The notes under the pieces were generated by a model that searched no databases, was not told the origin of the DNA, and saw only the letters and a program-made list of their open reading frames with translations. The translations under genes and the position numbers were made by a program. Shown here piece by piece: positions 34,249-46,229 of a DNA stretch of 48,020 bases (position 1 is its first letter; every line of letters begins with the position of its first letter). Where the stretch lies: the NCBI GenBank assembly GCA_019915015.1, contig JAHBBC010000075.1, positions 1 to 48,020 on the forward strand. Reading direction: 5' to 3'. Source of the DNA: Auriscalpium vulgare (lineage: Eukaryota > Basidiomycota > Agaricomycetes > Russulales > Auriscalpiaceae).

Positions 34249-34886
34249 TCATGCCTCTGCACCGCCCTCGTCCATGTAGTCGTCGTCCGCCAACTCGTCG
34301 ACCTCGTCCTCGTCGGACGCAGCACCCGCGCGCCGGCCCTTGGCTGGCCTGCCATCAGCCATCTCGACGTCCCCGTCCTTGGCCTGCCCGCCGCCCGCCT
34401 CCCCGTCGCCTTCGCCTGCCACCGACGCACCCTCGGCCGCCACGTCTCCCGCACCCCCCGCCCCGTCCGCCGTGTCGTCGGAATCCTGCTTCACGTGACC
34501 TGCCTGTATCCTCATGCACTCGACGTCCATCCGCTGATGTCGCAGCACCGCGTCCGCCCTGCTCATGCGCTTCCCGCAGAACGCACTCCCGCCCATCGCC
34601 ACCGTGAGCTTGCGAGCGCAGGTGGCGCGTCAGGTCCCACGGCCGGTTGAAGCGTTTCTTGCACTGATCGCACCACGTCGGGTCCTCGGCGGACTCGTCC
34701 TTCTCTTGGCCCGCAACTTGCGACGTTTTGGCGGGAGGTGGCGCTGGGACGGTCTCCTGTGGAGGAGGGTCGGCCGGGGCAGGCTTGTCGGGGACGTGGG
34801 ACGGGCCCGCGCGGGAGGCTGCGGGGTGCGTGTCGCTGCGGGCTGGTCTGCGTCTTGTCGCGTGGAGGATCGCGTGTGCGCGCCAT
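34249..34886 (-). pseudogene. C2H2 zinc-finger protein gene with frameshifts
   Basis: The first zinc finger reads CDQCKKRFNRPWDLTRHL, typical of fungal C2H2 regulators, and the second FCGKRMSRADAVLRHQR. They are in different frames. The break falls in the Cys pair of finger two: E-C-V in one frame, F-C-G-K in the next, a net +1 or -2 change. A C-x2-C pair would be restored by two extra bases. The N-terminal ATG at 34886 (MARTRDPPRDK) lies in a third frame from the Pro-rich linker (PPPQETVPAPPPAKTSQ). The C-terminus is an acidic tail ending DELADDDYMDEGGAEA at the stop at 34249. Family members bind DNA in the nucleus. Two clean frameshifts in an otherwise well-preserved gene could be sequencing errors as easily as decay. 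Confidence 0.72.
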
Positions 34887-35042
34887 GGAGTGTGGTGTGG
34901 GGCTGGATGGGGTGCGATGGGGGCTGGATAAGGTGCGGGAGGGCGACGACGCGTGCCGGAAGATATACGGTGCGATGGGCGCTTGATGAGGGGGGGGGTG
35001 CGAGACCAAGGCTCTTCGACTGTGACGGCTTCTTTGCTGCGG

Positions 35043-35051
35043 TTATATATC
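35043..35051 (-). promoter_or_regulatory. TATA-like box upstream of the C2H2 gene
   Basis: On the minus strand it reads GATATATAACC, about 160 nt before the candidate ATG at 34886. No other AT-rich motif is nearby in this GC-rich segment. Confidence 0.45.
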
Positions 35052-35059
35052 GACCCCTC

Positions 35060-36700
35060 CTCGTCTGATGGCTGCGGGGAAATTCCACGCGCGGAAGTCC
35101 CTTGCCAGTCACAGGACCGCTCGGGTATATTTGCATAGCCTGCAACGCCACCGCGAGGTGGCAGCGCGAGCCTCATGCCATTAATTGCCACATTTGCCAC
35201 ATGGCCGTTGCAAGCGGCGCCCCACCGCCGACCCAGCCCATGCACAGCCCTCATCCCGTTGCCGACCCCGTGCGTGCGCCCGCCGCTCCCTCCGGCACAG
35301 CATCCTTGTCGCCCTCGTCGGGTGGCAAGCCGGAGCTCTGCCCTGCCTGCTCCCAGCCTTGCCGCTGTCTGACTGGCATCGCGCTGGCGTCGCTTAGCAG
35401 GGCGACTACCGCCCGGTCCGTCACCTCGACATCGCCATGTGGCGGCCGCCCGCCATCGATAACATCCCTGGATTGCGCTTCCGATCCGCCCACAGCCTCG
35501 TGCCTCGACAGAACCACCGGATAATGCAAACTTACTTGACAACAAACGCCCCTCGCTTCGCTCCGAGAAAACATCACGTAGCGCAGTGCACGGGGTCCGA
35601 CCTCGGCTGCAGAGTACGCAATCTATGCAACCTTCGCTGACGACACGTCTCTTGTCCTCAAATGCTGTACGCAGAATTTTTGTAGACCATGCGAACGATG
35701 GCTGTGAGCATCGCGATATCTACTGTGCTGTATCTCAAATATCCACTCACTTGTGCTCCAGGCCACATGAATCATTTTGGAAAGTTTCTGCCTTCGCTGG
35801 ATGTAGTGTCTGCAGAGGCCTTCGGAATGCACGCACGCACACACTCGGAAGCCTCGGCGTGCGGATGTCTCCCAACAGCAGGAATTACATCCATATCACT
35901 GCTAGGTGTACAGGGAAGCTCGAACAGCTCTCAGTCACGGCGAAGACACCAGATCTTGCCTTCTGTGTATAACTGTCCCCGACTTTGCTGGCCGTCCTGC
36001 CCACAACGCGTGGCACCCTGCCGTCAACTTGAGCTCTCCTGTTGGCTGACAAGCTAGTCAACGGGCTCCACCGGCCAATGATCTGTATATCCTTCGTACA
36101 GCAACCCTCTCTCGACCGTCGACTCATGCCAGTGTGAGTGGTGTCATGTGGAGCTGTTGTCGAGTCTATATGGGTACAGTTAGTCTGCTCTGGATGGGCT
36201 GATTTCACGGCGCACGGCTCGACGCTGCCTTTCGGCACGGCGGCCACAGCAACGACAGAATATATCTTGTGCGCGCGCACAAAGCAGTCTCCCTGGCTGA
36301 CCTTACCCACAGAAGGCAGTCGGTACAACGCTGTACAACGCCTTTCATACCATCATTTAAGCATCAAAGAATACAACAGTGGCAAAATCATCGAGTGCGG
36401 TCCTCGGGGTCTCGCCTGGCATTTGATAACACCGAACGTTCCATGTGTTGTCGCTACCAGTTCGTCAATAGAGACATCAGCTCGATCTAAATAAGGTGCT
36501 CGCGCTCAAGCAGCGGGACAGGGCGGGTAGCGTAACATTAACGACAGTGAGTACAAGATACAGATACACAAGGGTTGGTGTTGTACTACGCCGACTAATC
36601 GACAACAAGTACTGTACACATGACGAGAGCTTGAGACAAGGAAGACCTGATCCTGATTTGCATGGACGCCCATCGTCGACCCGCCGCGCAGCGCCGATCA
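35060..36700. other. Spacer without a recognisable gene
   Basis: A minus-strand open frame near 35251-35577 (HEAVGGSEAQSRDVIDGG) is weakly protein-like but has no known motif or linked exons. Nothing else stands out up to the MARVEL-like gene. Confidence 0.4.
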
Positions 36701-36710
36701 CGGCCCGCAC

Positions 36711-37395
36711 TCACGCGCGGTACTCCGACGTCTGCGGGAACGAGCCGCTCTCGCGCGGGTACCTGACGCCGTGGAACGGCTCCATCAAGGCGCCGTTCGC
36801 GACCGCGTAGACGACGCTCGTGGCCAGCAGGCCAAAGATTGTTATCCAGCCCAGCCAGGCAAACGCCACGAGCGCCGAGAGCACGCGGCACGTGTGGAAG
36901 TGCCAGCACCAGTTCAGGTCGCCCCACATTGACGACGCGACGGCCGCGCCGACGAGCCAGAACAGGAACAGCACCGAAAGCGTGGCAATCTCGGCGGCGA
37001 ATGTGAAGATCTGGCCGTTCTCGCGCCGCTTGACGATGGCGTGCACGCTGCGTGGGTAAGGGTTAGCACGCTCGGGCGGAGGGTAGAGACGCAGGCGCAC
37101 ATAAATGGGACAAGGAGCATCGTGATGAGCGTCGAGAAGAGCAATTCGGCGACAATAGGGTCATAGAAACTATGCCCATTGTTCAGCGGGTCGTGGTTGG
37201 ACAGGTGGGTGGTGTAGTTGATGCGGTCCGCTGTGAGGCCCAGCAACACGAGCGAAAACACAAACTGGGATGAAAGCAAGCATGCTCCTGTCAGCCCAGC
37301 ACGCCACAGAAGTGAACGCCACCGCGACAGCGGCCCTTGTGCGCACTCACCAGGAGACAATACAAGAAAATGCGAATCGGGTAGATGAGCGCCAT
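36711..37395 (-). CDS. MARVEL-like four-transmembrane protein
   Basis: Three exons on the minus strand: 37351-37395, 37101-37264 and 36711-37047. The introns are 86 nt (GTGAGT..CCCAG) and 53 nt (GTGCGC..ACGCAG). The joined frame is open for 181 residues. Four hydrophobic helices are visible: about residues 4-25 (IYPIRIFLYCLLFVFSLVLL), 50-73, 85-107 (LSVLFLFWLVGAAVASS) and 121-146 (LVAFAWLGWITIFGLLATSV). There is a short loop after TM1, a W-rich loop with two Cys/His-containing turns (WCWHFHTC) after TM3 and a polar C-tail. Length and topology match fungal MARVEL-domain proteins, which sit in the plasma membrane or vesicles and organise membrane patches. The start is the first ATG of a 45-nt first exon coding directly into TM1. 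All splice phases agree. Confidence 0.85.
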
Positions 37396-37460
37396 GGACG
37401 CGAGGAGGTCAGAGTGAAGATGTTGGGATGGATGGGAAGTTCGCGGTGTCAGTTTCCAGG

Positions 37461-37470
37461 CTTTATATCG
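37461..37470 (-). promoter_or_regulatory. TATA-like box of the MARVEL-like gene
   Basis: On the minus strand it reads GATATAAAGC, ending about 66 nt upstream of the ATG at 37395, a usual fungal distance for TATA plus a short 5' leader. Confidence 0.55.
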
Positions 37471-37479
37471 GCACTGGCG

Positions 37480-40150
37480 CCATGGCAGCCGTCGTGCAGG
37501 TTCTCCCCGCAGGCCGAGACCGGAGTCTGTTGGCGGACACGTGACGCGTAGTCGCCAGGCGCGAGGCTGCAACGCGTTTGCCTGCTGGCTGCTATGTTGG
37601 TTCGCTCCTCCGCACCGCCTCTTGTAGTTCCTGCCTGTGCGGATCGAGGGGGCCGCCACTGGTCGATGGAGTTCCCGTCATGGCCTGCCACGTTGATCAG
37701 GTTCGGTGGGAGATGAAGTACGAGTTTGGGCTAGGTTGACGTCAAGATGGGTGAGTGTATAGGGTTCGAGAACATGCCTTGATCCACGATGAGCACTGTG
37801 ACACGCCGCGTGCAGTCGTACGGCGCAGCCTTGGCGCATATTGGTCACCGGAGCTGGAGAGGTTTGAAGCGTCCCCCACTGGAGCGACGCAGTTGCTGCA
37901 GCGCAACACACGGCACAGCGGAATCCCATCTATAGTCGACGCTGTTAGGATTGAAGCATTTGTCGGGACATGCTATGTGAGCTCGGGGAATGCCGAGTAA
38001 TGCCAAGTGCGCGTCATGTGCACTCTCCCTGAGGCAGAGTAGACAGATTCAACCTTCGCGGGCTCAGGCTCAGGCCACCACCAGCGGTCGGTCATACCAG
38101 TTGCGCCCCGGCCTAGTCCCCTTAGCTTCCCCTCATAGTAGCAGAGGATAGTCGTTCTGATCGTAAGACCCCTGGTCTACGAGATATTCGTAGTACGTGC
38201 TACTTTCTCAAAACATGATCACTGTGCTCACCTCCTCACCCTTCCCCCGCAACATCCGCATCTTGACCACCTCAACAAGGCAAAAAATAGCGATTGATGG
38301 CGCTTTGCCTCGGACGACGCGCTCATCGCCGACATTTACTATCACAGTTTAGTTTGTCTCGCGCCAGCGTATACCCAAAGATATTGACTTAGATCCCGTG
38401 AGGCTCACATCAATTGTACGGACTCTTTAAGCTGCCTAGTCTCCGCCGGGAATTAGATGCAAGGCATGCGCAGAGCACCGAGTAAGTACCACATCGTTCG
38501 TCTTCAACGTCATTTCTTTTATGCTGATCCCGCAGTCTCCGCTTGTATCCTATGGAAGGTAAAACTTATCAAAGCATGAGCTCGAGGTCTGACTTACACC
38601 TGATCTTTTTCCACCTCTCAATAGGCCTTCTTTGTTCTTGCCTTGAGGAAGTACTGTGCGCTCAATTTTTGGTCTCACACCGACATCTAGGTTGACTATT
38701 TCTCGCATTTCACCCGACAGCACATGGTTCGACGGCGTGGCGACAGAGCACGCCTAGCGTCTAGATTTCAGGCGAGTAAGGCCGCCCCTCTCAACACACA
38801 CATTCCTATGCTAGCTCCTGCTCGCGACCCTCCGCTTCTAGTACTAACCCATGCATCTCACGGAATATGGTCGGCATCTGGTAAATCGACAGCGGTAGTG
38901 TTAATCGATTGCTACCCGTGCTTACGCTCGCCTACACGATTGACACCCTATCCGAGAAGTTGCCGTCCCTGCGCCATCGCTCATGGCTGTGATTACCGCC
39001 CGCATGCGCCTGGCCACCGAAGACCCGTACCCCAAACTACCCCACGGCTTCTTGCGCGCTATACATAACACGATTTAAGCTCGCTCATTTGGATCCTGCC
39101 GTTCGTCCGCCGCGTGTGCGTCTTCCTTCAATTCAGTTCCGGGCTAGAGGTACGCATGGCAGCGCCATAGCAGAAGAGTATTTTGCGCCGCTGGGCTGTC
39201 GTTTCACTTGGAATCGGCCGTCTCGCACGCGAAGGTCGGGTAGAAGACCCGGCTAAGACCCGGCGATTTGGGTCTGCGGTATTTCTCAACGACTTGTGAA
39301 GAATTGCGCCTCGGACGTACCGTACCTTTCCCGCGACATGCGCATCGAACATGTGGTCGGCCAAAGATCTCGCCTTATCATCGGCAGGTCATCAGGGTTG
39401 TCATTCAATGAAGCGTTCCCTTCTGACCATTCCTTGCATACCTTGGACTCAGAGTCCCATTACAGCGGCGAAGCATCCAACACCACAGGTTCTCCGATGC
39501 CTTCTAATGCTTGTTATTTTGGGGAAGTTGTCTGCGAAAGAGTGAGTAAATATAGTAATTCAACATGCAGGGTGGCACGGGAGTCTTCGACAACGTGGCA
39601 GACTCTCTTTTGCAATACTTTCACGATGAACCTTCTGGTTCTACGCCATGCAGGCCAGCCTGGTGCGCTCTCGAGCGATCCGATGACCGCGCGGCGACGG
39701 CGACAAGTTGCCGCGTGGCACAGAGCGTTTTACTGGGGTCATTCTCCCGACACCGTACCTGGCTGGACGGATCTAAAGCAGCTTGCATACTCTCATATTT
39801 TACTCCCTCTGTTGATTCATGAGGAGATCGCGTGGGCTAGCCTAAGTTCGACAGACGCATCGGCCCTTGTCGGCCCGCGCTGCCGTGAGCGTGGGACTCC
39901 GATAGGTTTGTTGTTGCGCTCCGGCTCTCACCAACACACCCACTTTCATTTAGCCCACGTTCCATTACAATACAGATATGTAGCAATTTCTACCCAGAAA
40001 AGATAGCGCATGGATAGCGTTCTCAAATTCGTGAGCTCTTCAAACATCTTATGCGTTGTGCACCATCCAATGAAGACACGCCAGACTGACGACAGAGGTG
40101 CTTTGATTTCTCATGACACGAATACTCAAGAACTACTACCACACTGCATT
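37480..40150. other. Spacer without a recognisable gene
   Basis: From 38000 to 38720 I see only short frames. A 236-codon plus-strand open frame, 39296-40006, overlaps a second frame starting MQGGTGVFDNVADSLLQYF at 39565. Neither carries a known motif, and their mixed codon pattern does not favour one. I leave both unassigned. Confidence 0.35.
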
Positions 40151-40151
40151 T

Positions 40152-42190
40152 TCACCTACCTCCCAGTTTCAACTTCATTCCCTCGTCAACCTTGTGCGGG
40201 TCCCCGCCGAGCTTCCCAACGAGCACCTTGGCTTCGCCCCTCACGCGGTCCATGAACTTCGGCTTGCGAGGAGATCCGCCGCTCGCTGCCGCCGTCGAGC
40301 TAGTGTTCTCTGTCCTTCTCACCTCACTGATGTCAGAATGCGCGGAACGCGTGGGTTGCAATACTTGGTCCTAGAGCAAAGTAATGTTTCAGTACGTATT
40401 CCTGATTTCACCACCCGAGTCACCTTCGCTTCGCCGTCGTCATTGAGGCCCAAGGCGTCACATTCCGGGTCGCCGTCGTCTGTTTTCTCAGCTAAATCGA
40501 CGTCGTGCTTGCCGATAGGACCAGAGCCGGCGCCCTGCCACGTTCTCCACTCACGCGCTTGCGTATTCACCTTGGTAGGTTCATGGCGAACCTTATTATG
40601 GCCCTCGCCTGCTCCACTAACCGTACCTGGGGTTTCCTTATCCTTCGCCCCATCGCCGGCTTTGTCCTTCTTCTCTGTGCGCGCGGTCGTCGACTGCTCC
40701 CCAGCCTCCGCGGAACAATTGCGCCGACCGCCAAAGACATACTCATCTGACGTTTTGTCAGGAGCATCCTTCTCTTTGTCTTTAACTTCTGGTATCTTTG
40801 TGGGCGAGGTCATGTCCCGCTCCTTGACACGGGTGCTTTTACTCGGTACGCCGGGAACAGTTACGTCCTCATCAAGATGACGGCCTTCCGCGCCTTTCCC
40901 GTCCGTCGTGGATGGTGGGATGGCAGGAGGGACCGTGGGTGGGATGGTCTCACGTTGGAAGCCTGTAGGTTCGCGTCTATCAGTGTTCCAAGTCATGAGA
41001 TAAAGGCTGAGGCGTGACCTTGCATTCCACTTGCCCTTCCAGTAGCGTCGTCACCCGGCGCTTCCGAGCCTTTGGTGTCCTCATCGACTCGACGGCCCTC
41101 AGCGCCTAGCTTGTTCTGAGAGAACGGCTTCACGTCAGGGACCCTAGTGGGAGATAGAGAGCCTGCAGCGCTACGTCAGCAAATTTGTTGAACTCAGATG
41201 GATGTCCGCTTTTCGTGCCTTCGCTCTTCCCTTCCTCTGGGAGGGCCTTCTTAGGTTTCTCCGCGAATTCTGGAACACCGCCGGTGCCTCCTGCCTTCTG
41301 AAACCGCTGCGCATCCGATGGCTCGGTTGTCGGCAACGACGTCGCCGCGCCTGCGACTGGAGCACCGGCCAAACCTCCCGACAAGCCTCTTCCAGCTTGC
41401 TCTCTGTGATAGCCTGTCTCAGCAGTGCCGGCGGCTCTCTTCGGCAACGCGCCGCGATCGTCGAGCGCACGTTGTGCAGCAATTGAAGCACTCGATGGCT
41501 TGTACACGATCTGCTCAGCCGACAAAGACGTATCACCAACGGGAGATACCACAGGAGTTCGGTCATCGGGTAGGCGTGTGGCACCCGTCTCGGCCAATAG
41601 CCCTGGGAGGGAGCCAACTCCGTCTTGGTGCTCGCTCAGTTGAGTGCCGAGGATGTCCTTGGTCGGGAGGGAGGCGACGTGCAGCTGGTCGTGTTCAGAC
41701 GCTCTTGCGGTGCCTTGCGCGGCCGCTGCTCGTGACCACCGGTAAGCACTACCGCTCCCGACGAGAAGCTTGATTCAAACTCACGGAGATAGGGCGTGAT
41801 CGTGTCAACAACTGACTTGGGCAGGTAATGCGAGGCAGTCTGTCCTGCACTGTGGACGGCCTTGTTGACGTCGCCTGGCATGTACCCCATGGCCTTCTCG
41901 ATTGCCTCCTGGGCCATATGGACCGTGCCTGACACGACGCCCCCTGCCTTTTGTCCGTCCGCTCCGGTACTTATGCCTGCCTCACTAGATCCCCATTCTG
42001 CTGGATACGCACCAGGCAACTCAGTGGCTAGAGGCTGCTCGTTCGCGTTCTCTGCTCCCGCTACGGCGCCCGTGGATATTGCGGGCATCACTTCGGTGTC
42101 CGCGCTGAACGCCTTCTTCGTTTGATTCGCCCACTCGGTAGCGGGTGTCGATGCTGGTTCGGTATCGATGGACGGCACTCCTCCTGACAT
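40152..42190 (-). CDS. 603-aa low-complexity fungal protein with conserved KGE-type C-terminus
   Basis: Five exons on the minus strand: 41785-42190, 41175-41725, 41019-41115, 40424-40962 and 40152-40370. The introns are 59, 59, 56 and 53 nt, and all phases agree to give 604 codons including the stop. The donor of intron 3 could instead lie a few bases upstream (GTGGAA). The body is Ala/Gly/Thr/Glu/Lys-rich with no membrane segment and looks disordered (AISTGAVAGAENANEQ, KVKDKEKDAPDKT-like lysine/acid runs). The last exon ends MDRVRGEAKVLVGKLGG followed by HKVDEGMKLKLG, a short motif shared by the C-termini of many small uncharacterised fungal proteins. Function is unknown. The start is the first ATG (42190), 50 nt below a TATA-like box. 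Confidence 0.82.
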
Positions 42191-42240
42191 TGTCGAAGCG
42201 AAGACGCGGTGAATACCTGAGCAAAGAGGGGGTAATCGAC

Positions 42241-42248
42241 CATATATG
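42241..42248 (-). promoter_or_regulatory. TATA-like box of the 603-aa protein gene
   Basis: On the minus strand it reads CATATATG, about 50 nt upstream of the ATG at 42190. Confidence 0.5.
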
Positions 42249-42299
42249 CAGCCCCTTGCGCGGCGAACTCCTCGCCACGCGGTGACGTCATCGCGTTAT

Positions 42300-43430
42300 G
42301 ACCAACCCACCTCCAGAACCTTATTTTGAGGTTAAGGCGCTTTGTGCTTCCGTAGCGCGGGCGTGAAGCCCTTCACTACGCGTCCAATTATGCCGCTTTA
42401 TGAAGGCACGCAGAATTTGAGCGATTCTGTTATATGACACGGAATCACCTATTGACCGTGTCCCACTGCGGGCATATTGCGCGTTTCCACAGGGGCGAAT
42501 TGTGGCCAAATTAGCTATGGGAAGGAAGCGAGAGACCGGTACGTTCTCAGTGTCCTATTTGCCTGGCCATTCTCACTGCCTTGTCCTTTTACCAGCGATT
42601 CTTTGCTTCTGCACTCCGGCAGAAACATGGCGGCGGTAGAATGACAGGGGAGTTTACCAACTCCTTTGGCCTCCTTACGAAACGACTAACGTCCGATGCC
42701 TGTCTGCAGAAACAGACCCCAAATCCCCTTTGCGGATGGGGTTATCTCGATGTTGACTCGTGATCTTGGCGTTTCCTGCTTCCGGTAAGCCCTTCCACAC
42801 GCTCCAATGTCTATGGGAATTTTGCCTGAGCTAGCGCAGCGTCCCGTCAGCGGAAATACATATTTCATGAGATCAAACCTAGTCCTCTGTGCTGAAACCT
42901 TCCACGGGTATGGATTGGAGGAACTTGGGCATCGATAGGTGGACCTGGCTAGAAGCAATACCACTCGAAATCAAAATGCCCGCCCGCCTCGCTCGGCGCG
43001 GCCTCGCGAGATGCATCCAGTGAAACCAGGAACCCGCTCAGTGAGAACACAAGTATGCTTTGGGCGAGTTTCCGTCGTAGGGTGGGCAGCTGTAGGCTGT
43101 TCGGCGGCTCCGCTAAGACAAGTAAGCATTTGGGCGCTGTCGTTCACATAGGCTTGTACCTACCTACTCACAGGCGCACTCAAGATTACAGGCTCTTTCT
43201 ATAACGAAATCATGTTCTTTCGTGTCTAATCGCCGCTATCTCTTCACCCGGCCCGAGGAGGGGACTCCCTCGCGGTCTCTTGAACGACTCTCAGCCTCTG
43301 TGGCGGTTCCAAGTCCGAACCCCAGAACGCTATCTCTTAAAGCCCGCTACTGCCTGATATAACTTTTCTCTGAGGACACATGATACCGGACCCTATTACC
43401 TAGCTTCACAGGTGCGGCGCTCAGCATAAA
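42300..43430. other. Spacer without a recognisable gene
   Basis: Only short frames without motifs are present. It contains the upstream region of the 603-aa gene at its left edge and nothing else I can support. Confidence 0.45.
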
Positions 43431-43431
43431 T

Positions 43432-44630
43432 TTGGCCGCGAGACCGACGTATGTGACAAGACTGACATGGTTCTATAGCACGGTAAGTTCCTTATCATTG
43501 GTCCAAAGCGGCCTTTACCGTGATACTTCCTATCCGGAGGACGACCGTGCTGACACGACCGACAAGCACAGTCATCTGACTGTCGATTGCCAGGTTCAGT
43601 TGATTCCGTTCCCCAGCCGAGGCCAGGACTCCAACGCAGCCGAGCGCGAGCTCGCACGAGATGACATTCGCCGTCTTCTTACTCGCCGTGTTTCAATTGT
43701 CATTATCACAGAAGGTCCATCGAATGGACAATTTCCTGGTTCCAGCGCCGTGCCCACCTGCTCTCTCTGTCTACTTTCGAAGCAGACGTTTCTCTCCATA
43801 CGCCTCTATGACACCGACGCCAAACAGGACCAGCTCGACGCGGACGCCTCGGAGCGCCTCGATAGGTTCACGTCAGTTGGCAACCGCGACGGCAATCGGA
43901 TGCCCAACGTTCGAATGAGACGTGGTCCACTTGCCTCGAAGGTACTGCCTCAACTCCCCCCTCTCTCCCTTTGCGAGAATCCTACTATAGTGCGTAAGAG
44001 TGGGAAGCCAGCAGAAGCTTCCGAGGAGGACGCGATATGCCTCCGCCATCATTGTGGCCATAGTAAGCGGTGTGAGCTACGTGCGCTCGGAGCGTTATGG
44101 CATTGCGTGATGCCGACATCTCCACCGCCGCAAAACGTCGTCTGTGCGTTGCTACCTCTCCTCGTCTCGACGGCAACAAAACGCTTGAGGGATGTCAGGC
44201 GTCTGTGCCCTCGACTTATAGCGCTCAGCAGCCTAGGCTTAGCACCGCCTGCCTCCCTTAGACGTCTACCATGTATCGCTGATCATGGCGCTTTGGAAAT
44301 CCTGCTCATCAGAAATTCCCTTGCGGGGGGAAATTCTTCACAGACCGGTTCGTACGAATATCTGTCCGCTAATCACCGTGCTTTGCCAAACACAGGTTGC
44401 CATGACACAGAACAGTGCAATGAACGACAGAAATCCCATCCGCGCGACTCGCAGAACTCGTCAATGGAAGCTCGCGACAAGGAAGGACTGTATGGCCAGT
44501 CACATACCACTCGGTCGCCGACGATTGTCGACGTGGCTCGTCCCAAGCCAACGCCATCGCAAAATACCACTCTACGTGGGAGTGAAGTGGGCGCAAACGC
44601 CAAGAGGGTCCGAACTCCCGGCCCACACCC
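43432..44630 (+). other. Unassigned long open frame (424 codons, to 44706)
   Basis: A single plus-strand frame stays open from an ATG at 43432 to 44706, with its last 75 nt overlapping the end of the Gti1/Pac2 gene on the other strand. The first half is the more protein-like (DDIRRLLTRRVSIVIITEG, LYDTDAKQDQLDADASERLD). Another frame there begins MTFAVFLLAVFQLSLS, which looks like a signal peptide. A strong GTAAGT donor at 43482 argues for introns. I recognise no domain. It may be a spliced gene whose frame happens to stay open, or chance. Confidence 0.3.
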
Positions 44631-45791
44631 TCACAAAGTGACGCGGAAGGCACCCAGGACACGTCGGTCTTCCTCCGACAGAGGCCGATACTGTTTTGGA
44701 CTGTGAGAGCTGGGCCGGGAGGCCTGATGCGGTGTATGACCTCCCATGGGGACCACTGAGGACAGACTGGGCAGGCTGGTGTGGGGACGTGGCGGGCTGC
44801 CGGGCGATGCAAACATCAGATACTGAGGAGCTGGAAGGCGGGATGTCGAAGAGTTTGTCGAAGAGGTAGATGGGGCCCCTCCGGATATCGACGCTCGACG
44901 GCTGCCGTACATGCTATCGCCCTCATCCGGCTCCAGAAGGTATGCATCGGGCCGCTTGTAAGAGCCCTTGTTGGAGACGTAGATACCGTCGGGAATGCGG
45001 ATATTGCGCAGCAATTCGTCGTCGTCGATCGTCTTCAACCTCATGTAGTCACTTCCCTGTTCAATGAGAACCTTGGGTGAATACACAGCAAGCTGGCACA
45101 ACGATCGTCTTTCTCACCGAGAAATAGGCGACAATGTGCCACTTCCGAGGTGATGCAGACCCAGGTAGGTACACTTGCGTCGAGTACGTCTGCTTCGTAA
45201 GACCATCTAGCTTCGATGGCCGGTCTTGGCGTCGGCTAGTCAAGGGAGGTACAGACTGTGGGTCCAGCGCTCGACGTGCGCTGCGATATCGGGACTCGTG
45301 AGAAGGCCGTGGAAAGCGAGACCGGTTATTGCCTACCGTCTGGCAGCTTTCAGGTCGCGCTCTTCCTGCGTGGTCTCCTGCTTCTCCTCGTAGAACAGAT
45401 AGTCCCCGCGCATCCTGCTCTGCGACCTATTTTCGGCCATCAGCTCCCGTCTCTCTGCAACCGATGATGCACGGTGAATTTGTACCATCGTCGACCGTCT
45501 GTCCACCTCTCTAGTCCGCCTTTGAACTCCGCCTCCTCCCAGACGAAGATGTTGCCAGATGATATGTGCTCACGCTCACCGGCAGTTAGCCGCCTCGTAA
45601 TCAAAGGCAATATGCCAAGGCGAACAGCCTCCAAGATAATATGAGCATCCTTCGAGTCGCGTATATCTGTGGGGCGGGAAGCGTTCAGTCACCGGGGGAT
45701 GGGTCACAAAGAGGAGGTGCTCACGAAGAGAAGGATAGGTCGTGGGCCCGAGATGGCTTGTGCTCATGGAAGCACGAGTGTCTAGGGACAT
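44631..45791 (-). CDS. Gti1/Pac2 family (WOPR-domain) transcription factor
   Basis: Five exons on the minus strand: 45725-45791, 45486-45666, 45337-45426, 45118-45235 and 44631-45071. The introns are 58, 59, 101 and 46 nt, and all phases agree for 298 residues. The WOPR domain is clear. Its first half has TYPSLHIRDSKDAHIILEAV, GILPLITRRLTAGEREHI, FVWEE and RWTDGRRWSQSRMRGDYLFY (read across intron 2). Its second half has GLTKQTYSTQV, KWHIVAYFS and LLRNIRIPDGIYV. A Ser/Pro-rich tail ends RRVLGAFRVTL. Relatives (Gti1, Pac2, Wor1, Ryp1) bind DNA and switch morphology, mating or nutrient programmes. The fourth intron has an AAG acceptor and is the least certain join. The start is the first ATG (45791). 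Confidence 0.94.
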
Positions 45792-45836
45792 GTTCGATGA
45801 AGGGGAATGAGTGGATCGCCTGTTGTTGGTGTGGGG

Positions 45837-45844
45837 CTTATAAG
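45837..45844 (-). promoter_or_regulatory. TATA-like box of the Gti1/Pac2 gene
   Basis: On the minus strand it reads CTTATAAG, about 46 nt upstream of the ATG at 45791, leaving room for only a very short 5' leader if used. Confidence 0.5.
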
Positions 45845-46229
45845 CGGTGATCCATAAAGAATAAGAAGTTGAGCCTTTCAGGACACAGTACCGGAATGGA
45901 AACCAACGCAGAACGGAGAAGCATTGAATGTAAATTTAGAGAAGACCTCGCTGCCCGTGAATCTTTAGGCACGGATTGTTTGGTTGGCTCTTGATATGCT
46001 TACCTTTTCGAGGCCGTCACAAGTACGAACACACGAGTCCGCCATGCAGTACACGGCCCGGAAGACGCTAGCCGCCAGATGGACGGGACAATGGTCGCAG
46101 GCGTCAACTAACGGGGGGCTAGATCGCTCGAGCGCACGCGAGGATGGTAATACTTGTGTCGACTTCCCTTCAGATGCTCGCCATTACGGCGATGCTCCTG
46201 AGCCATCAGAAGGCACGACGTGCAGGTGG

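Noticed and set aside
34355..35545. A 396-codon minus-strand open frame around the zinc-finger gene
   Set aside because: Only the part from about 34570 to 34800 is genuine (linker and first finger). The upstream 200 codons lie beyond the TATA-like box and read as Gly/Arg-rich shadow text, so I kept the gene to 34249-34886.
41116..41174. A 31-nt intron ending at CCCACTAG in the 603-aa gene
   Set aside because: It gives a stop in phase. Using the next acceptor (TTCTCTCAG) yields a normal 59-nt intron with a CTGAC branch-like site and the correct phase.
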